A DNA stretch of 64,000 bases. Origin: Macrobrachium rosenbergii. Taxonomy: Eukaryota; Arthropoda; Malacostraca; Decapoda; Palaemonidae. Positions 60,936-64,000 of the stretch are shown here, piece after piece (position 1 is the first letter of the stretch; each line of letters starts with the position of its first letter). The notes under the pieces are model-generated. The model saw nothing but the letters and a program-made list of their open reading frames with translations, searched no databases and was not told where the DNA came from. The DNA is taken from positions 82,032,663 through 82,096,662 of the forward strand of contig NC_089795.1 of the NCBI RefSeq assembly GCF_040412425.1, written 5' to 3'. The position numbers and the translations under genes were made by a program.

Positions 60936-63613
60936 GTGTGTAGAGGAAAAGTTTTTTCTTTATTGCAACATACTTTTCTGGAATTTTGTTGTATTAGTAT
61001 CACCAGGTAGTATATAACCTCCTCCTCTGCAGTTTTGACTTTGGGCCATGTTACTCTTCTTTAAATCTGGGATAATTTTATGTTGACAATTAAAATTTTT
61101 CTTCAACTAAAAGATCACTTTAAGAAAACTTGAATGAATTGAATTGAATTCTGTAACCTTTGGCATTTTTTTTTATTCTTAAGGGAATTACATTAACCAA
61201 ACTCATGCAGTTCCAATTGTCATTTCTTTATGTGGAATTTTTTTTTTAGTAGTGGAAAAACCTTAGCTGTTAGAGACAACAAATGATTATTATATAGGTG
61301 TTTGCCCTTCACAATGGTTTTATAATGAAAAAGGTGGCTGGAGGTGGAAGAAAAGGTTTATATTGAAAGTCAACACACTTAGAATATGCAGATGATGCTG
61401 TTGTAATCAGTAAAACACCACAAAATTTACAGAGAATGCTTGATAGAATGCATAATACATCTAGAGAAAAGGAACTCTTAATCTAAGAAAACAGAAGTAA
61501 TGAGGACATGGTATGCACAAAGGCAGGAAGTAATATTTGATGGAGCAAGGATGAAATGAGGTTGAATCTTTTAAATATTTAGGAACAATGATCCTTCAAC
61601 ACTGCAGTTCTCTTGAGTTGGAAAATAGTGAAATCATAAAATAGGCAGAGTAAACAATGGGCAAGCCAATTAAGATTTGGAAATCAGATTATACATCTGT
61701 ATTGCTATACAGGCATGAATCATGGTATGGCACTGAAAGTACTGTACATTATATTTAAAACTTTTTTGATTTGGAAGTACAGTAAATGCTTTTATTTACT
61801 ATGCTTATGGAGTGAGCACCTAACATTAGGTGTAATGATCTTGTAATGAAATAATTTTAAGACAGAATGCTTATATTTATATTTCAAGAAAGAAAATTCT
61901 AATGTTCTTTTGATTCTAATTTTATCAGGAAACAGGGTTGGTAAATACTGTGTAGTAATGGTAAATACTTTAGTATTCTTACTTTAGTATTCTGTACCTT
62001 TCAGAATAGGGAGTCTAGGGAAAATTCTTCCTGAGGAAGTAACATTTGTTATTAAGAAGATGGCTAATGCTCCTGAATACAATACTGTACATCTCACCAA
62101 ATAGAAAAATTATTGTCTGGCATCACTTTACTGGGCTGGCAGTCTTCACAGTGGAAATTGGCAACTTCAGTTGTCACCAGAAATCAATCAGTCTTCCAAA
62201 GAGAAATCTTTCCATGTACCCTGACAGAGTTGCATCAGTGAGGAATGAGTTGACTTCCAAACCTGAGACATTGTTTGTAAGAACTCCTTAGAAACTGAGA
62301 CAGTGACTGTATCTGTGACAAGGTTAGAATACAACAACAACAACTGAGTTGTCCAAATTTCCTTGTAGCATGTTTTGTCTTGTGTGATCCATTTTAGGTA
62401 TTACTAAAAGTATGTTTGATCATTCCTTTGGTTCCAGCTGCATTGTGTCTTACTTGTAATTAGCCATTTGAGTTTAACCTCCAAATTTATCAGTCTCTTT
62501 ATATCTTGCTCAGGACAGTCCTAGGAGAGTCAAGAAATATGCTTCAGTGGTAGGTGAAACAACTTTTATCGTGATTATTATTATGATATGAGTGGCACAA
62601 CACCACAAAGCAGGAAGGGGCATCATATTATTATTGCTAATTGGTGCCAGGATGTACAGTAAGGCTTCAGTTTACCATAATCTTTGAGTAATCTTTCACT
62701 GTCTGGCAGTTGTTCACCACAATCTATTCAGACATGCTGTCACAAAAAATATTCTGTAAAACACTTAATTTTTTTATTTTGTGTAAAAATGAAAACTTAA
62801 TGTGTAAAAATGGAAACAAAATATGAAAAACCAGAATGTAGTTGATAAGCACACACTTGTACAGTATACAAATAGACAAAGAATTGTCAGTTGCCCTTAA
62901 CTGGACTTTTTAAAGCCAGTGACACTTTATGTATCATCTAAACAAAAAGTAATTGGAATTTAATGGTAGGGAAACTGTAACTGAATATGGTTAATTGTTT
63001 GGGGTAGATGCTAGGTTTTAGTAGACTGAGGGGCTTAGGCAGTCGGTTGCGGTTAATTGTCATACCCCTATTAATAAGTAGTTTAACAAGACCTCTCTGT
63101 CAATTTATAGACTCTCATAGGCTTTGACTAAAGGATATGTTCTCAAATAAATGTGAAAGTTGGACCACACTGAAGAGGTTGGACAACCAGGTAGGAAGAA
63201 ACCTAAAGGAATTGATGAAAATTAAAAAGCAAAAAGAATCATAGCCAAGTCTGTAAGGGTACTCCAAAGAACCCTTAATATATCCCCCTGTAATGTCCCA
63301 TACAAGGCACTCTGTAAACTCTACATCTAATTGGGGTCAGGAGGAACAAGACCATTGAACTTAATACTGTACAGCAGAATTTCTCGGTTTGTTGAACACA
63401 TATCCGAGTACAGAAGGGGAAATAGTTTGAAGGCTTTGATGATTGACAACAAGACAGCTTAACCCTCTAAATGAGAGACACTTGGAAGCCAGGCAATCTG
63501 GAAGCCAAGTAAGACCCATGATCAGGAAAGCTGTAGGGTCCAGGAACTTCAACATGAAGTTTAACAGTAAACTGAATATCTCTGCATGTATTTCACCATG
63601 TATTATTTATTAT
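60936..63613. other. Photolyase intron 2, left part
   Basis: Apart from the LINE relic there is no open stretch that could begin with the expected D-N-W codons after an acceptor. Confidence 0.55.
61340..61745 (+). pseudogene. LINE reverse-transcriptase relic in photolyase intron 2
   Basis: A frame with EYADDAVVISKTPQNLQRML (61382-61441), then, after a shift, VESFKYLGTMI (about 61560-61592) and SVLLYRHESWYGTES (about 61694-61738). These are the catalytic motif C and the downstream thumb motifs of LINE reverse transcriptases. Both ends are truncated. Confidence 0.75.
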
Positions 63614-63632
63614 GATGATGATGATGATGATG

Positions 63633-63702
<70 letters not shown>
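63614..63702. repeat. (ATG)n to (ATT)n compound microsatellite
   Basis: Six ATG units pass directly into about 22 ATT units. Confidence 0.97.
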
Positions 63703-63705
<3 letters not shown>

Positions 63706-64000
63706 TTAGAAGATGAACCCTATTCATATGGAACAAGCCCACAGGGGCCATTGAGTTAAAATACAAGCTTCCAAAGAATATGGTGTTCATTAGGAAGAAG
63801 AGAAGGTAAAGGGAAATACAGAAAGATACCTCAATTATTAAGAGGAAACAGTGAATCAGTACATTAATAAATAAATAAAAATGTGTTAAAATGTGAGGAG
63901 GATAGTACTAGGGTAGTAATACATTGCAACTTCGCTTGAACTTTTGAAGTTCCAATTGCATGACATCCTCAGGGAGACTGTTACAGAGTCCAGTGGTGTG
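63703..64000 (+). repeat. Dispersed repeat following (ATT)n, cut by the window end
   Basis: Begins AAGATGAACCCTATTCATAT right after the (ATT)n tract and contains TGCAACTTCGCTTGAACTTT and GACATCCTCAGGGAGACTGT. I recall this as a repeat that begins with ATT arrays in decapods; not checked. Confidence 0.5.

Noticed and set aside
62046..62291. 81-codon plus frame as the next photolyase exon
   Set aside because: It does not start with the residues expected after exon 2 and has no acceptor in the required phase.

Overview
This is a eukaryotic, repeat-rich window, most likely from a decapod crustacean. The basis is genome style: very dense, long (TA)n, (GA)n and (ATT)n microsatellites, several dispersed repeat families that I recall as common in decapod DNA (not checked against any database), and two arthropod-like genes split into short exons. 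No prokaryotic gene organisation is present, and most long open frames are translations of microsatellites.

Two host genes can be supported. On the minus strand (44.8-55.0 kb) six exons with matching phases and GT/AG borders build a complete prenylated Rab acceptor 1 gene (PRA1/Rabac1 family), about 191 residues. On the plus strand (60.5-60.9 kb) two exons give the amino terminus of a class II CPD photolyase; the rest lies beyond the right edge. The two genes are head to head, with about 5.5 kb between their start codons. Two weaker candidate exons lie on the minus strand at 17.3-17.4 kb and 9.0-9.1 kb.

Layout. 0-20 kb: microsatellites, foldback/TIR elements at 4.5-5.0, 11.6-11.9, 12.2-12.8 and 19.0-19.3 kb, and copies of a dispersed retroposon-like repeat ('family A'). 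20.6-36.6 kb: a nested transposon complex. An unclassified repeat ('family R') is interrupted by TIR elements ('family M') and short LTR elements, themselves interrupted by a tRNA-derived SINE ('family S'). A broken Ty3/gypsy element (22.3-26.4 kb, minus) carries a piggyBac-like element in its 3' LTR. 36.6-44.8 kb: mostly anonymous, with a decayed non-LTR ORF1-like relic (38.8-40.0 kb), a further family R fragment and a TIR element (42.4 kb). 44.8-55.0 kb: the PRA1 gene; its first intron holds a Penelope-like element arranged as a ~745-bp inverted repeat, and the donor of exon 2 has been duplicated by a family A insertion. 55-64 kb: intergenic DNA, the photolyase exons, and an intron containing a LINE reverse-transcriptase relic and a long (ATT)n.

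The transposon proteins are all broken. Family names A, R, M and S are local labels used only in this annotation.
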